A stretch of 64,000 nt of DNA, from NCBI GenBank assembly GCA_947581855.1, contig CANPVZ010000008.1:62001-126000 (forward strand), written 5' to 3'. The translations under genes and the position numbers were made by a program. Positions 9,223-18,757 of the stretch are shown here, piece after piece. The notes under the pieces were generated by a model. That model was not told the DNA's origin. It saw only the letters and a program-made list of their open reading frames with translations, and searched no databases. This DNA is from an uncultured Phocaeicola sp. (lineage in GTDB: Bacteria; Bacteroidota; Bacteroidia; Bacteroidales; Bacteroidaceae). Each line of letters opens with the position of its first letter. The stretch's first letter is position 1.

Positions 9223-12200
9223 TTAGAATGACAAGTTCACACCAAATACCATCTGTTTTGTTAACGGATAGTTCAAACTACCATTCATTTCCGGATCATA
9301 ATCTTTCAATAAATCACTTTTTGCCCATACAAACGGATTGGTAATAGTTGCATAGAAACGACATTTACTAATACCTGCTTTTTGCAATAAGTTTTTCGGC
9401 AAAGTGTATCCCAATGTAATATTTTTTATCTTAATGAACGAACCGTCCACATACTGTAATGCATAATAGCCTGTATAAGAAGTAATACTTCTATTTGCAT
9501 TGATTGCTGGGAAATCATTTGACGGATTATTTTCTGTCCAATAATTAAAATACTCAGGGAAATTAGCTTTTCCGGTCGGATCGTAAGAACCTAACATTCC
9601 ATATTTAATCATTTGTCCCCATCTTACATATGCAAAGACACTCAAATCAAAATTCTTATAATTAAAGGTATTTTGGAATCCAAGTGTCCAATCAGGAGAA
9701 TTATGACCTAAAATTTGGTAATCCTTATCGCTATAAGAATATGGTTTTTCAACATTATAATACACCTTTTCCCCGGTTTCTTCATCTATTTTATAGAATA
9801 CACCATCCGATTCTTTATATAATCCCGGAACATTAATTTTCAAATCACCCGGTTCTTTGCCAAATACAGCAGCATCGGCCTCTTCGCCTTTTTGCCACAC
9901 ACCGTCTAACTTATAATTGTAGTAAGAATTAACAGCTTCCCCGATAGATAAGGCATAATCACCATTTGCTATATTATTAGCAACACCATCCGTTAAAGAA
10001 ACAATCTTTTCTTTATTATAGTTGAATGTAATTGTAGAGTTCCACTTGAAATCTCTCGTATCTATATTGCGGGTATTCACTGCCAACTCAAAACCACGAT
10101 TCTTTGTTTCACAAATATTCATGTTCATTTCATACTGTGTGCTTGCATTGTAACCGCCATTTACAATAGGAAGCTTACGACTCCAAATAACACCCTTAGT
10201 GGTAGTCATGTAATAATCGGCTGTTACATCGATACGGTTATTCAAGAACGCAGCATCAACACCAATATTCGTATTGTATGATTTCTCCCATCCTAACAGA
10301 CGGTTCGTATAATTCTTGGAGAAGCGATAAATATTTGCATTTGAGCCACTAAATGACATCGTTGAATATTCCAAATTAGACGCCGTAGTATAGGGATCGA
10401 TTGAAGCCGTACCCGTTACACCGTAACCTAAACGAATCTTTAAGTTATCTATCCAATCTCTTGTACCTTCCATAAACTTCTCTTCGGAAATTCTCCAACC
10501 TGCCGATACTGCAGGGAATGTATCCCAACGGTTTCCGTCAGCCAAACGAGAAGAACCATCATGACGAACAGATGCAGAGAAGAGATATTTGCCCTTATAA
10601 GAATAGCTTAAACGACCAATCAAACCAAATCCTTTTGACATTTCATACTTAGAAGAGCCTGTAAAAAATTCAGGGTTCAATCCCATGTGATGCCATAAAT
10701 AAGCATTATCTTTTATATTGGTTTCTTGTTGCAATGTTTCATCATTTTGATTATGATTCCAAGAAGTAACCCCTGTCACTGTGAAATCATGATCGTTGGC
10801 AATCTGGAAATTGTAAGTAATCACATTCTCCCATTTGTAATTGTAGTTACGTGTTTGCTTAATGGAAGCATATACGTTAGAAGAAGTCTCTCCACTCTCA
10901 TTTCCTCCGCCATTGTAATATTGGTAAGAACCGAGACCTTCAAAATGATTGGTGCGAGAATAATTTAATGTGGCACCTATACGGGAAAGAATTGTCAGAC
11001 CTTTTAGAGGTTTCAATTCAATATACGGATTGAAATATAATTTAAAGTTTTGGTTATTATCTCTATAATTACTCTTGTCATTTAACAATAAATTCACTTG
11101 AGTGTCAAACGGAGAAGGGTTAACATTAAGATTACCCTCTTCATCATAAATAGTACCAAGCGGATTACTAGTCAATGCATTGTCTAATTTCGCATAGGCT
11201 TTATTCTGATAAACATAAGACATTTGGGCATTCACACCTAAACTTAACCAATCTTTTACCTTATGGTCAATACGCATATTAGAAGAGTATACCTTGTAGT
11301 CATCATTTTCGTACTGTCCGTTTTCATCCGAGAAGTTCAACGAGAAATAAGCTTTGGTTTTCTCTGTACCTCCGGAAACAGAGATACTGTAGTTCTGAGT
11401 GATTCCGGTTTTCAACAATTCATCAGCCCAGTCGATGTACTGCCCTTTCTGATGCATGGCATAAGATCCGTCACCCAATGCCAAGTCAAATAATGCCGAA
11501 TCATCACCTGTATTACCGGCGGCACGCTGTGCAGCTACCACACCCTGCAAATAACTTTCTCCACTACGCATTTTTGGAGTGGTTGACCAACCGTTTATAC
11601 CTAAATACGCATTGAAGTCAACTGTCGTTTTACCTTCTTTACCGCTCTTTGTAGTAATAATTACCACACCGTTTGCACCGGCAGCACCGTATACGGCAGT
11701 AGAGGATGCATCTTTCAGCACTTCTATAGACTCAATATCATTAGGATTCAAAGTTGAATAGTCACCGGGCATACCGTCGATAATAAAAGTCGGATCACCT
11801 TTTGCGGTAAACGAACGAGTACCACGTAACTGCATTTTTACTCCTGAACCGGCTTGTCCGGACTCCTTTGTGATATCCAAACCGGCAACACGTCCTTGCA
11901 ACGCTTGCATTGGATTGGCACCCGGATTTAAAGTAATATCTTCGCTTTTCACAGATACAACAGAGCCCGTTAAATCACGTTTCTTCATTGTACCGTAACC
12001 GATAACCACCACCTCGTCAAGTAATTGGTTATCCGGTTTCAGTTTAATGTTCAACGGACCATTTCCAATGGCCATTTCTTGAGTCTTGTAACCGATGTAA
12101 GAGATTACCAGCGTTTTTGCCGATGCTGGAACATTGAGAGAGAAATTACCGTCGAAATCGGTAATTGTACCTGTAGTAGTACCTTTTACTACTACCGAAA

Positions 12201-12420
12201 CACCAATCATGGGTTCGCCATTTTCATCGAGGATTGAACCTTTTACTGTCTTTTGCTGTTGTACGGATTGAGTGTCCTGTACTGAGTTCGCCGCAAAAGA
12301 AACAATTGGAGAAGATAGGCTAAAAAATGCCATTAAGCCCAATACAACAGGAGCAGTATGTAATACATTACCCCCCCCCACGCCTTTTGAAAAGACGCAA
12401 TTAGCTTGATCTTTTTTCAT
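9223..12420 (-). CDS. SusC/RagA-like TonB-dependent glycan importer
   Basis: The 1065-residue outer-membrane barrel imports oligosaccharides using TonB energy. After the signal region comes a carboxypeptidase-regulatory-like domain (TVKGSILDENGEPMIGVSV), a TonB box region (DEVVVIGYGTMKKRDLTGSV), a plug (NANPMQALQGRVAGLDI-like, with DPTFIIDGMPGD) and a barrel ending TKQMVFGVNLSF. The frame is open from a TTG at 12435, but I prefer the ATG at 12420. A run of nine G (12371-12379 as C on the plus strand) lies at codons 14-17, ahead of the hydrophobic signal core; one base gained or lost would destroy the frame. The gene has its own promoter at 12475-12505 and a terminator of the preceding gene just upstream. 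Confidence 0.95.
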   Translation of the reverse strand: MKKDQANCVFSKGVGGGNVLHTAPVVLGLMAFFSLSSPIVSFAANSVQDTQSVQQQKTVKGSILDENGEPMIGVSVVVKGTTTGTITDFDGNFSLNVPASAKTLVISYIGYKTQEMAIGNGPLNIKLKPDNQLLDEVVVIGYGTMKKRDLTGSVVSVKSEDITLNPGANPMQALQGRVAGLDITKESGQAGSGVKMQLRGTRSFTAKGDPTFIIDGMPGDYSTLNPNDIESIEVLKDASSTAVYGAAGANGVVIITTKSGKEGKTTVDFNAYLGINGWSTTPKMRSGESYLQGVVAAQRAAGNTGDDSALFDLALGDGSYAMHQKGQYIDWADELLKTGITQNYSISVSGGTEKTKAYFSLNFSDENGQYENDDYKVYSSNMRIDHKVKDWLSLGVNAQMSYVYQNKAYAKLDNALTSNPLGTIYDEEGNLNVNPSPFDTQVNLLLNDKSNYRDNNQNFKLYFNPYIELKPLKGLTILSRIGATLNYSRTNHFEGLGSYQYYNGGGNESGETSSNVYASIKQTRNYNYKWENVITYNFQIANDHDFTVTGVTSWNHNQNDETLQQETNIKDNAYLWHHMGLNPEFFTGSSKYEMSKGFGLIGRLSYSYKGKYLFSASVRHDGSSRLADGNRWDTFPAVSAGWRISEEKFMEGTRDWIDNLKIRLGYGVTGTASIDPYTTASNLEYSTMSFSGSNANIYRFSKNYTNRLLGWEKSYNTNIGVDAAFLNNRIDVTADYYMTTTKGVIWSRKLPIVNGGYNASTQYEMNMNICETKNRGFELAVNTRNIDTRDFKWNSTITFNYNKEKIVSLTDGVANNIANGDYALSIGEAVNSYYNYKLDGVWQKGEEADAAVFGKEPGDLKINVPGLYKESDGVFYKIDEETGEKVYYNVEKPYSYSDKDYQILGHNSPDWTLGFQNTFNYKNFDLSVFAYVRWGQMIKYGMLGSYDPTGKANFPEYFNYWTENNPSNDFPAINANRSITSYTGYYALQYVDGSFIKIKNITLGYTLPKNLLQKAGISKCRFYATITNPFVWAKSDLLKDYDPEMNGSLNYPLTKQMVFGVNLSF

Positions 12421-12474
12421 TTTTCGGGTTAACAAATTGTTATTAATAAGTATAGTCGCTTTATTTCAACGCGG

Positions 12475-12505
12475 CAAAACTATGTAAAAAACTTAAATCT
12501 TAAAA
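12475..12505 (-). promoter_or_regulatory. Bacteroidetes-type promoter for susCD
   Basis: On the minus strand TTTT (12502-12505) is followed after 19 bases by TAGTTTTG (12475-12482), a full match to the -7 consensus TAnnTTTG and three of four to TTTG. Transcription would start near 12468, about 48 bases before the ATG at 12420. It sits just downstream of the terminator hairpin at 12537-12577, so susCD is probably an independent unit. Confidence 0.65.
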
Positions 12506-12536
12506 CTTTTTTCCGTTTAATTTGTTTATATAAGCC

Positions 12537-12577
12537 AAAAAAAGTGCGTTTTTGACTGTTTTAAGTCTAAAACGCAC
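12537..12577 (-). terminator. Rho-independent terminator after the 12759-15854 gene
   Basis: On the minus strand GTGCGTTTT-a-GACT (12564-12577) pairs with AGTC-a-AAAACGCAC (12544-12557), giving a long stem with a 6-base loop followed by seven T. It lies about 180 bases after the stop codon and insulates susCD from the upstream transcript. Its GTGCGTTT stem resembles that of the terminator at 19241-19283 behind the paralogous gene. Confidence 0.85.
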
Positions 12578-12624
12578 CTTAATGAAGCCTATTTTAACAG
12601 GTTATTTTAACCTTATGTAAGGAA

Positions 12625-12665
12625 GTGATTTATTTTATAAAACACTTGTTATTTGAATAAATCAC
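12625..12665 (-). repeat. Inverted repeat in the 3' untranslated region
   Basis: GTGATTTATT (12625-12634) is perfectly complementary to AATAAATCAC (12656-12665), and AAGG/CCTT extends the pairing roughly. It lies between the beta-helix gene stop and its terminator, so it would form a second hairpin in the same 3' tail. The remainder of the 12436-12758 gap holds only the terminator and the susC promoter. Confidence 0.55.
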
Positions 12666-12758
12666 CTTATTATACCCGATAGCACTGGGTAATTTATTCC
12701 TCAGCATAAAGGGCATAAACGCTGTCAGACGCACTTTTAGGCATCCACCATGAATTAC

Positions 12759-15700
12759 TTACCGAATACGTTGTAACCAATATGCTCCCACCTTATCAAC
12801 TTTCAATGTATATATATCTGACATCTTGTGCTTCTTTGACAGTATAATTAATTCACCACTTTGGGGATGAATATATTTAACGGAATAAATACCGGCAGGT
12901 AAGGATATTTTTATTTCTTGTTTCTTATGGGCATATACAACAGCTCCGTTCTTGCCGGAGAGCATCTGGTAATCAGTATTATCTATGGTTACCGGAACCA
13001 TTCCCGGTATGGCTTTGAGAAAGGCTTCGTCCGAGACATTTATCACCGGGCAAGAGCCTCCGGCCATCAACACCGCCCAACCGAAATCGGCATAGTTTTG
13101 AGCATAATACAAAACAGCTTTATCCGGATATTTAGAACGATATTCGCTTACTGCCTTGTAAACAGCGTCATAACTCAACACTCCGACCGGAACCTGACGG
13201 GCATGTTGGCGAGGAGACATATTCTTTCCGCCTTCAGGGGCATAAAGAGTACCGTCATCACGATAATGCCAAAAACGGATATCGATGAAATCGACCAATG
13301 CCGCACGTTTCGGATCGTTCAAAATGGCATCCTGCACATCTTTGGTAGTGCTTAACGCGATAAAGGGATCTTTACCGGTTTCTTGTTTCCACTCGGCAAC
13401 ACAGTCCAACCAGAATCGGACAAAATGCAACGGACCGGTATATTCCGCACTGATAAACTGAATCACATTCTTGTTATCGGCAAAGTTATCCAGACACCAG
13501 CGAATGTAATTGCGGTGCAAATCCCGGCGTACCGGATGGGTTACATCATAGAACATATCGGCTACGAAAACACGCTTATCTCCCGCAAAGTTTACAGGTT
13601 CAGGAAATCCGGTCCGGTTGATATTATTAACCGACCGCCAGGGACTGTCTACCCAATGGGCTCCGGCCTCGATAATATTATGCTGGAAATAGTTCTGATG
13701 AAATAGAAGTAAACCTTGCGTTTCTGCTTTGTCGGCGTATTCTTTCAGGCGTCCCCAATACCACGAATTCGGACGGGTAAGATCGTAAAGGCTCATACCT
13801 TCCCAAGCAGCACCTTGCCCGCTGCGTGCGAAAGGTTGGTCGAAGAAAGGAGCCCACACATCGCTGTTGCGGCGCCGGATGCGCTCGTGATCGTCGCGGC
13901 GGCGTTCATACCAAAGACCATAGGTATGGTTAATAATCAAGCTATGATTACGCTTCATTGAAACGAGTACCGAATCGATGCGATCGGTCGTTCCGTTCAC
14001 TTCCATCCCCGGAACAAAACGGGATATATGGGGCAAAGCTTTTCGTAACGCCTGATATCCCAAATTGACTCTCCAATAACGCATCTTCTGGATGTCTCCT
14101 ACTAACAAACGATGATCGGCCACCAAGCGTCCGTTTTCTATGCCGTAAGCCAATTTGGATAATGCCGGTTTCGAAATCTCCCTAAACTTGATATCGCGGA
14201 TATTTTTTATCCCGTCCGAAGATACAGAAGCCGGAAATGGCGTCTGATTAATCCAGCAATCCATCGTCAGACGAGGTTCGTAGGCTTTCTTTGCCAGCTT
14301 CATAGCCTGTTCTACAGTGGGACTTGTGAGCCCATCGTCTATCATACGCGGCAAAAGGCGGGTTCGTTTCGAAACATCACGGTTCAGCCGCTCAGAAAGT
14401 TGGGTATGAAACAGACTACGCGGGCGCACATGATCATTTGTCGCACCCCATTCTCCGTTCCCATAGAATTGTCCCCAACATCCATAGGCATAATTACGGG
14501 CATCGGTAGCGGGCGAATAACACTTTATTTCCGCCGCCGTACATTGCCAAAGCATGCTGTTGGCACTGTTCCATCCTAACCCGTTTTTATCTGCTTCCAG
14601 ATTGGCAAGAACCAAATTGTGGCCGTCGATATTGACAAGGTCGAACAGCAAGCCGCATACCCAAGAGCCTGTAGAGCCGCTGAAACTTTTCGATTCTTTC
14701 GAGTCGCATTGTACAAATGCATTAGGTCCGGCAGCAGCCTGTCCGGCGGAAAAATCATTGATACCCTGCTCGGAATAGCAGCGTTGGAACAAGGTATGCT
14801 GTCCTAAAGTATAAAAGGTACGCCGCCGGAAGCCAGCCACTTCGGAAGCTGGAGCCATAGCAATACAATCTTCCACCGTTATATTAGACGCCTGATATTG
14901 CACAGCCACCGCACTTCCGGCAAACTGCCTGAAAGTAATGTTCCTCACCCAGCAATTCTCGGCATTATCTATATATACACCGGTCCACGCATGGTTTTCA
15001 TCCTTCGGATATTGCCTGTCATAATCGGATATCAGGGTAAGATTCTCTACTCCGCTATCGGCAATACGACCGTTCCATATGTAACGAAGCACTTTAGAAG
15101 AGGCATTGTTTTTATCAAGCGCCATACTTAAGGGAGCATTCAAAGTAATACGATTGCCGTTCATCTCTACAATAGAACGATCCCAAAGCAAGTCGGCATC
15201 TCCGGGTTCCCACTTCAGCGAATGACGTCCGCCTCCAAAATAATCGCAACCGATGGAAGCTATCCAATCGGCTTCCGAAGGGCGGTATATCCTTATTTTA
15301 TCGCCCGTTTTCAACTGTCTGGCCGTAGAAACATCCAATGTCACACTATTCACAGGTACATAGTCCGAGGTAATATCCAACGTATCGAGTACCTGCAAAT
15401 CATCCATACCTTCTATATAGACCACAGACCCACGCTCGTAGCCGTGCTTCACCAACACCGTTCCGGCTTTGTCCTCTCCTCGAAGCACCACTCCCGAAGT
15501 CCGGATACGGAGAGGTTCATCGAGCCGATAAGTTCCCTTTTCGAGCAATACGGCTCCCCGGAAACCATCCGCATCAGGTTTCAAAGAAGATACATAATCA
15601 ATGGCACGCTGAATGACGGGACTATTATCACCTTCGACGGGCGATACACAAACGGCTACAGGTAAATCGGGGATATCCACGTTCGAATTCCGATATCCGC

Positions 15701-15854
15701 AGTACGAAAAGTCCAAAACACGATTTCCTTTCGCATCGTTGGCATATTCCAACCGGCTATCTTTCAGGTTCACAGGAAATGTCTGCGCATACGCTTCCGC
15801 CAGAGCCAAGCTCACGAAGCCTAAGCAAAGTGTGTGTAAAATAACATGTTTCAT
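12759..15854 (-). CDS. Secreted beta-helix protein with DUF4955-like C-terminus (copy B)
   Basis: The 1031-residue product has a signal peptide (cleavage after AEAYA) and an N-terminal right-handed beta-helix region (about residues 70-480) of the pectate-lyase superfamily type, with AIDYVSSLKPDADGFRGAVL, GVVLRGEDKAGTVLV and HAWTGVYIDNAENCWVRNI. The C-terminal half (from about residue 560), with AHWVDSPWRSVNNINRTGFP and an ending GAYWLQRIR, resembles what I know as DUF4955. It is clearly paralogous over its full length to the gene at 19356-22448. A beta-helix next to PL1-type lyases suggests pectin cleavage or debranching, but no activity can be assigned from sequence. It follows a PL1-type gene, separated by a 1.37-kb repeat-rich spacer, and ends with its own terminator. 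Confidence 0.8.
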   Translation of the reverse strand: MKHVILHTLCLGFVSLALAEAYAQTFPVNLKDSRLEYANDAKGNRVLDFSYCGYRNSNVDIPDLPVAVCVSPVEGDNSPVIQRAIDYVSSLKPDADGFRGAVLLEKGTYRLDEPLRIRTSGVVLRGEDKAGTVLVKHGYERGSVVYIEGMDDLQVLDTLDITSDYVPVNSVTLDVSTARQLKTGDKIRIYRPSEADWIASIGCDYFGGGRHSLKWEPGDADLLWDRSIVEMNGNRITLNAPLSMALDKNNASSKVLRYIWNGRIADSGVENLTLISDYDRQYPKDENHAWTGVYIDNAENCWVRNITFRQFAGSAVAVQYQASNITVEDCIAMAPASEVAGFRRRTFYTLGQHTLFQRCYSEQGINDFSAGQAAAGPNAFVQCDSKESKSFSGSTGSWVCGLLFDLVNIDGHNLVLANLEADKNGLGWNSANSMLWQCTAAEIKCYSPATDARNYAYGCWGQFYGNGEWGATNDHVRPRSLFHTQLSERLNRDVSKRTRLLPRMIDDGLTSPTVEQAMKLAKKAYEPRLTMDCWINQTPFPASVSSDGIKNIRDIKFREISKPALSKLAYGIENGRLVADHRLLVGDIQKMRYWRVNLGYQALRKALPHISRFVPGMEVNGTTDRIDSVLVSMKRNHSLIINHTYGLWYERRRDDHERIRRRNSDVWAPFFDQPFARSGQGAAWEGMSLYDLTRPNSWYWGRLKEYADKAETQGLLLFHQNYFQHNIIEAGAHWVDSPWRSVNNINRTGFPEPVNFAGDKRVFVADMFYDVTHPVRRDLHRNYIRWCLDNFADNKNVIQFISAEYTGPLHFVRFWLDCVAEWKQETGKDPFIALSTTKDVQDAILNDPKRAALVDFIDIRFWHYRDDGTLYAPEGGKNMSPRQHARQVPVGVLSYDAVYKAVSEYRSKYPDKAVLYYAQNYADFGWAVLMAGGSCPVINVSDEAFLKAIPGMVPVTIDNTDYQMLSGKNGAVVYAHKKQEIKISLPAGIYSVKYIHPQSGELIILSKKHKMSDIYTLKVDKVGAYWLQRIR

Positions 15855-16007
15855 TTGTAATAGTATTAGATAAATTAAGTATAAATAGCTCCATATCCGT
15901 AATACCTCATCTGCCGGGAATGAAAGGGAATGTCGCTTCTTTCCGCAACTTTCATTTTGTTAGGAATAAGAAAGTAATGCTACCTTACAGGCTAATATCT
16001 TTATCAA

Positions 16008-16290
16008 TTTCACTTTCTTAGTTCAGCCTCTATTAAGCAAAGTTCATTCCTAGACTCACACAAGCATTCATATGACTTTAAGTTCTCAACTTGCACTTAG
16101 TAGCAACACTTATCCCTAAGTTCGTAAAAGTGTTTCCCCACTTTAGCTTCTTAACCAAGTCTATACCAAGTCACATTCAGCCCTAAACTTGTAAAAGCAT
16201 CCACATGAATTTAAGTCCCCAATCCACATATAGTAGCAACCTCTATTCTTAAATTCGTAAAAGCGTTTCCACCTCTTTAGTTTCCACTGT
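16008..16290. repeat. Degenerate direct repeat, about 133 bp with a 66-bp sub-period
   Basis: Two diverged copies lie head to tail (about 16008-16140 and 16138-16290). Matched landmarks are TTCGTAAAAG at 16121 and 16254 (133 apart), TAGTAGCAAC-like blocks, and ATGA(C/A)TTTAAGT. Within each copy a half-unit recurs at about 66 bp: starts near 16049, 16114, 16181 and 16247, each with a CCTAA(g/a)(t/c)T(c/t)GTAAAAGc-like core. No stable ORF or hairpin explains it. It occupies the spacer between the second PL1-type gene and its beta-helix partner. Confidence 0.65.
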
Positions 16291-16604
16291 CCGTCCAACA
16301 GATGATAACGTCTTCTAAAATCTTTAGCTTCCTCCTCTATGTTCCAACCCACGAAATTTCAGTAAATAGACTATTGAGTTACATCTCTCCAAAGAAACAA
16401 AAATTCTTTCAAAACAAGCATGGTTTCCTGCATAAAATAATGCAAGCAATATTTTATTTGGAGTGGTAAACTTAGCACTTTCGATACCTATGTTTCTACA
16501 TGCAACCATACAAACAACACAATAAGCTGAGGATTAATTCGCCGACAATCGAGCTAACGGTTCCCTACATATAAACATTAGCTGCATAATGTTCGGATGC
16601 TACA

Positions 16605-16748
16605 CTATTTACATCACGAAATAGAACTCTATTCACTTGTGAAGTAAAGTTCGTTGTAAAGTAGAACTGTCTACGTTGTGAGGTAAAGCTGTCCACGTCA
16701 CGAGATAGAGCTATCTACGTCACAAAGTAGAGCTGTCCACGTCACGAG
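16605..16748. repeat. 22-bp tandem repeat array, about seven units (locus 1 of 3)
   Basis: Units start at 16605, 16629, 16650 (short), 16667, 16689, 16711 and 16733. The best-conserved four follow CTrTCyACGTyrym-GAG/AAG-rTArAG and are exactly 22 bases long. The units abut with no unique spacers, so this is not a CRISPR array. The same unit recurs at 40881-40950 and 60091-60178. The remainder of the 15855-17227 spacer (about 15855-16000 and 16750-17090) is AT-rich and shows no gene I would defend. Confidence 0.8.
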
Positions 16749-17091
16749 TGCACGGATAGCAAGATATTACATCTTATTAATAATTCAGTTAGCATTCTTC
16801 ACATTCTCCAGCTCTAAAGAAACAGATACCATAAAAAGGATTTTAATATTCTTTTTCTGTAGCGTTCTTTCTCTTCATGAAAACCTGTAGACCTTTAAAC
16901 AATCAGGATACAGAATATCATTCACAATATATTTCTTCATCTTTTTTAAAAGCAGGAAATAATTATTGACATCCAAGAGATTATTTTAAAACACAGTAAC
17001 AAGAATACCCTATAAGATGCGTAGAATGGAAAAGTTTATAAACTAAGACGCTTATAGATAAAAAAAGACTATGAGCTAAATACTATATAAC

Positions 17092-17144
17092 AATCCCCTT
17101 ATTTTACCTTTTTGTTCATAAGACAAGGTTAAAATAAGGGGATT
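17092..17144 (-). terminator. Long hairpin downstream of the second PL1-type gene
   Basis: AATCCCCTTATTTTACCTT (17092-17110) pairs with the complementary AAGGTTAAAATAAGGGGATT (17125-17144) with one bulged T. The stem is unusually long. The T-tract on the minus strand is weak (TTGTTATATAG), so termination is probable rather than certain. A shorter hairpin, CGACCTT/AAGGTCG at 17188-17209, directly follows the stop codon at 17228 and may contribute. Confidence 0.65.
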
Positions 17145-17227
17145 ATTATATTTGAAAGGTGCATCACAATTAGATGCAAAGATAAGACGACCTTCTTCAA
17201 ATAAGGTCGCTATTCTATTTGAAACAG

Positions 17228-18757
17228 TTAACTGACCGTATCCACATTATTACCAAGATTACGATAGTCGACTTTCTCTCTCGGATTGGTTCCGTTGAGA
17301 TACTCTTCCACATTCGTATAGCCGTCTCCGTCAGAATCGAGCGCACCATCAGCCGGGTTATTCGGGTCTAAGTTATAGCGTTTTTCCCATTCATCGGGCA
17401 TACCGTCACCATCGGTATCAACCGGAACTTCCGATGGCTTATAAGTCAACACCGGATAACCGCCCACTTCGGCAATATCCTTGATAATACCTGTTTCGGT
17501 CAAGGTCTTTCCGGTACGAACCATTTCTGTCACCCGCGCATCTACGGCATCCCGTTTAGGTAAGGTAGCACCTGCTTTCGCCAATACAGATTCAAATGCA
17601 TCTTCGGCTGTCTGGAACGGCGCTACGGGCCATCCTTCGAACGGAGTATTCACACGGGCTAACTTTTCAGGACCACGCACTCCGCTCCAGTTATTATTTG
17701 TCACTTCCTGATTGCCGTGCATCACATTGCCGGCCACATACCATTTGCCAGGACGCTTGCCTACCTTCACATACCAATCACCTGCCGCCCAAGCGCTGCC
17801 CGGCGAATACATATCTCGCGACTCAATACGAGCAAAAACCGCACGCATATTCTCATTGGTTCCGGGCCCCGGCTTATAATAGTTGTTGATGACATTAATC
17901 AAAGATGTTTCATCACCCCCGTCCATCGTACGGTGACGCCAGTTAAAGATCACATTGTTCCGGAAATCAAACGGACCCGACATACCTATCGACGGATTGC
18001 GCGCCGTGTTGCAAGCGAATAGGTTATGATGGAATGTAGACGGATTGCCACCCCATGTTCCGCCGAAAGCATGATTGCGGGCATTCAGCGCTTCGCTCGA
18101 GATAGTCCATTGAATAGTTATATATTGAGCGGGATCTTTAATTTGAGTAGTTCCATCGAGTGAAGGACGCATATGACGGTAAAGTGAAATGTTCTCATCC
18201 ATACCCCAACTTGTGGAACAGTGGTCGATAATGATATGGTGGAAAGGATTTCCGCCGATATTATCATCTCCCTGTCCGCCTACCGGCACACCGCGACGAA
18301 CACGTACATGACGGACTATTACATTATAAGTATTGATATTAAGCGTACCCGCAATGCAAATACCGTCACCGGGAGCAGATTGTCCGGCAATGGTAATATC
18401 AGGATGGTTAATATTCAAATCACTTTCAGGCTTAATCGTTCCTGCAACACGGAACACCACGATACGCGGGCCTTCGGCCTCGAGCGCCGCACGCAAACTA
18501 CCCGGACCACTGTCGTTGAGATTGGTTACGGCTATCACCTTTCCACCTCTTCCGCCGGAAGTGAACATTCCTGCGCCCCATGCTCCCGGAAAAGCAGGAA
18601 TAACCCCTTCGGGCAATCTTGGCGGATGCGGAGGCATCTGCCCCGGTTCCGGATGATTAATACTCTGTCCGCCTTGTTGTGCATACACCGTTACGGTGGA
18701 ACACAACACTGCGAACAACAATAAACTCATGCGAATCATTCGACATGCTTTTTTCAT
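17228..18757 (-). CDS. Secreted pectate lyase-like protein, PL1 type (copy B)
   Basis: The 509-residue product should cleave homogalacturonan by calcium-dependent beta-elimination. It has a signal peptide (VTVYAQQ), then a PL1 beta-helix beginning IPAFPGAWGAGMFTSGGRGGKVI. Family-typical sites are visible: IIIDHCSTSWGMDEN (about residues 175-189, with calcium-binding acidic positions) and TARNPSIGM (Arg253 as the likely catalytic base). The C-terminus carries DTDGDGMPDEWEKRYNLDP-N and DSDGDGYTNVEEYLNGT, a thrombospondin-type-3-like calcium motif. It lies 598 bases downstream of the copy-A beta-helix gene with a terminator between, so it may be transcribed separately, although I found no matching promoter. 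A second such lyase is at 22448-24142. Confidence 0.87.
   Translation of the reverse strand: MKKACRMIRMSLLLFAVLCSTVTVYAQQGGQSINHPEPGQMPPHPPRLPEGVIPAFPGAWGAGMFTSGGRGGKVIAVTNLNDSGPGSLRAALEAEGPRIVVFRVAGTIKPESDLNINHPDITIAGQSAPGDGICIAGTLNINTYNVIVRHVRVRRGVPVGGQGDDNIGGNPFHHIIIDHCSTSWGMDENISLYRHMRPSLDGTTQIKDPAQYITIQWTISSEALNARNHAFGGTWGGNPSTFHHNLFACNTARNPSIGMSGPFDFRNNVIFNWRHRTMDGGDETSLINVINNYYKPGPGTNENMRAVFARIESRDMYSPGSAWAAGDWYVKVGKRPGKWYVAGNVMHGNQEVTNNNWSGVRGPEKLARVNTPFEGWPVAPFQTAEDAFESVLAKAGATLPKRDAVDARVTEMVRTGKTLTETGIIKDIAEVGGYPVLTYKPSEVPVDTDGDGMPDEWEKRYNLDPNNPADGALDSDGDGYTNVEEYLNGTNPREKVDYRNLGNNVDTVS

Noticed and set aside
16161..16509. Two short minus-strand frames in the repeat-rich spacer
   Set aside because: They run through the degenerate repeat, and differences between repeat copies do not look like codon-preserving changes.
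16605..16748. Possible CRISPR array
   Set aside because: The 22-base units abut directly with no unique spacers, they are degenerate, and no cas genes are present.
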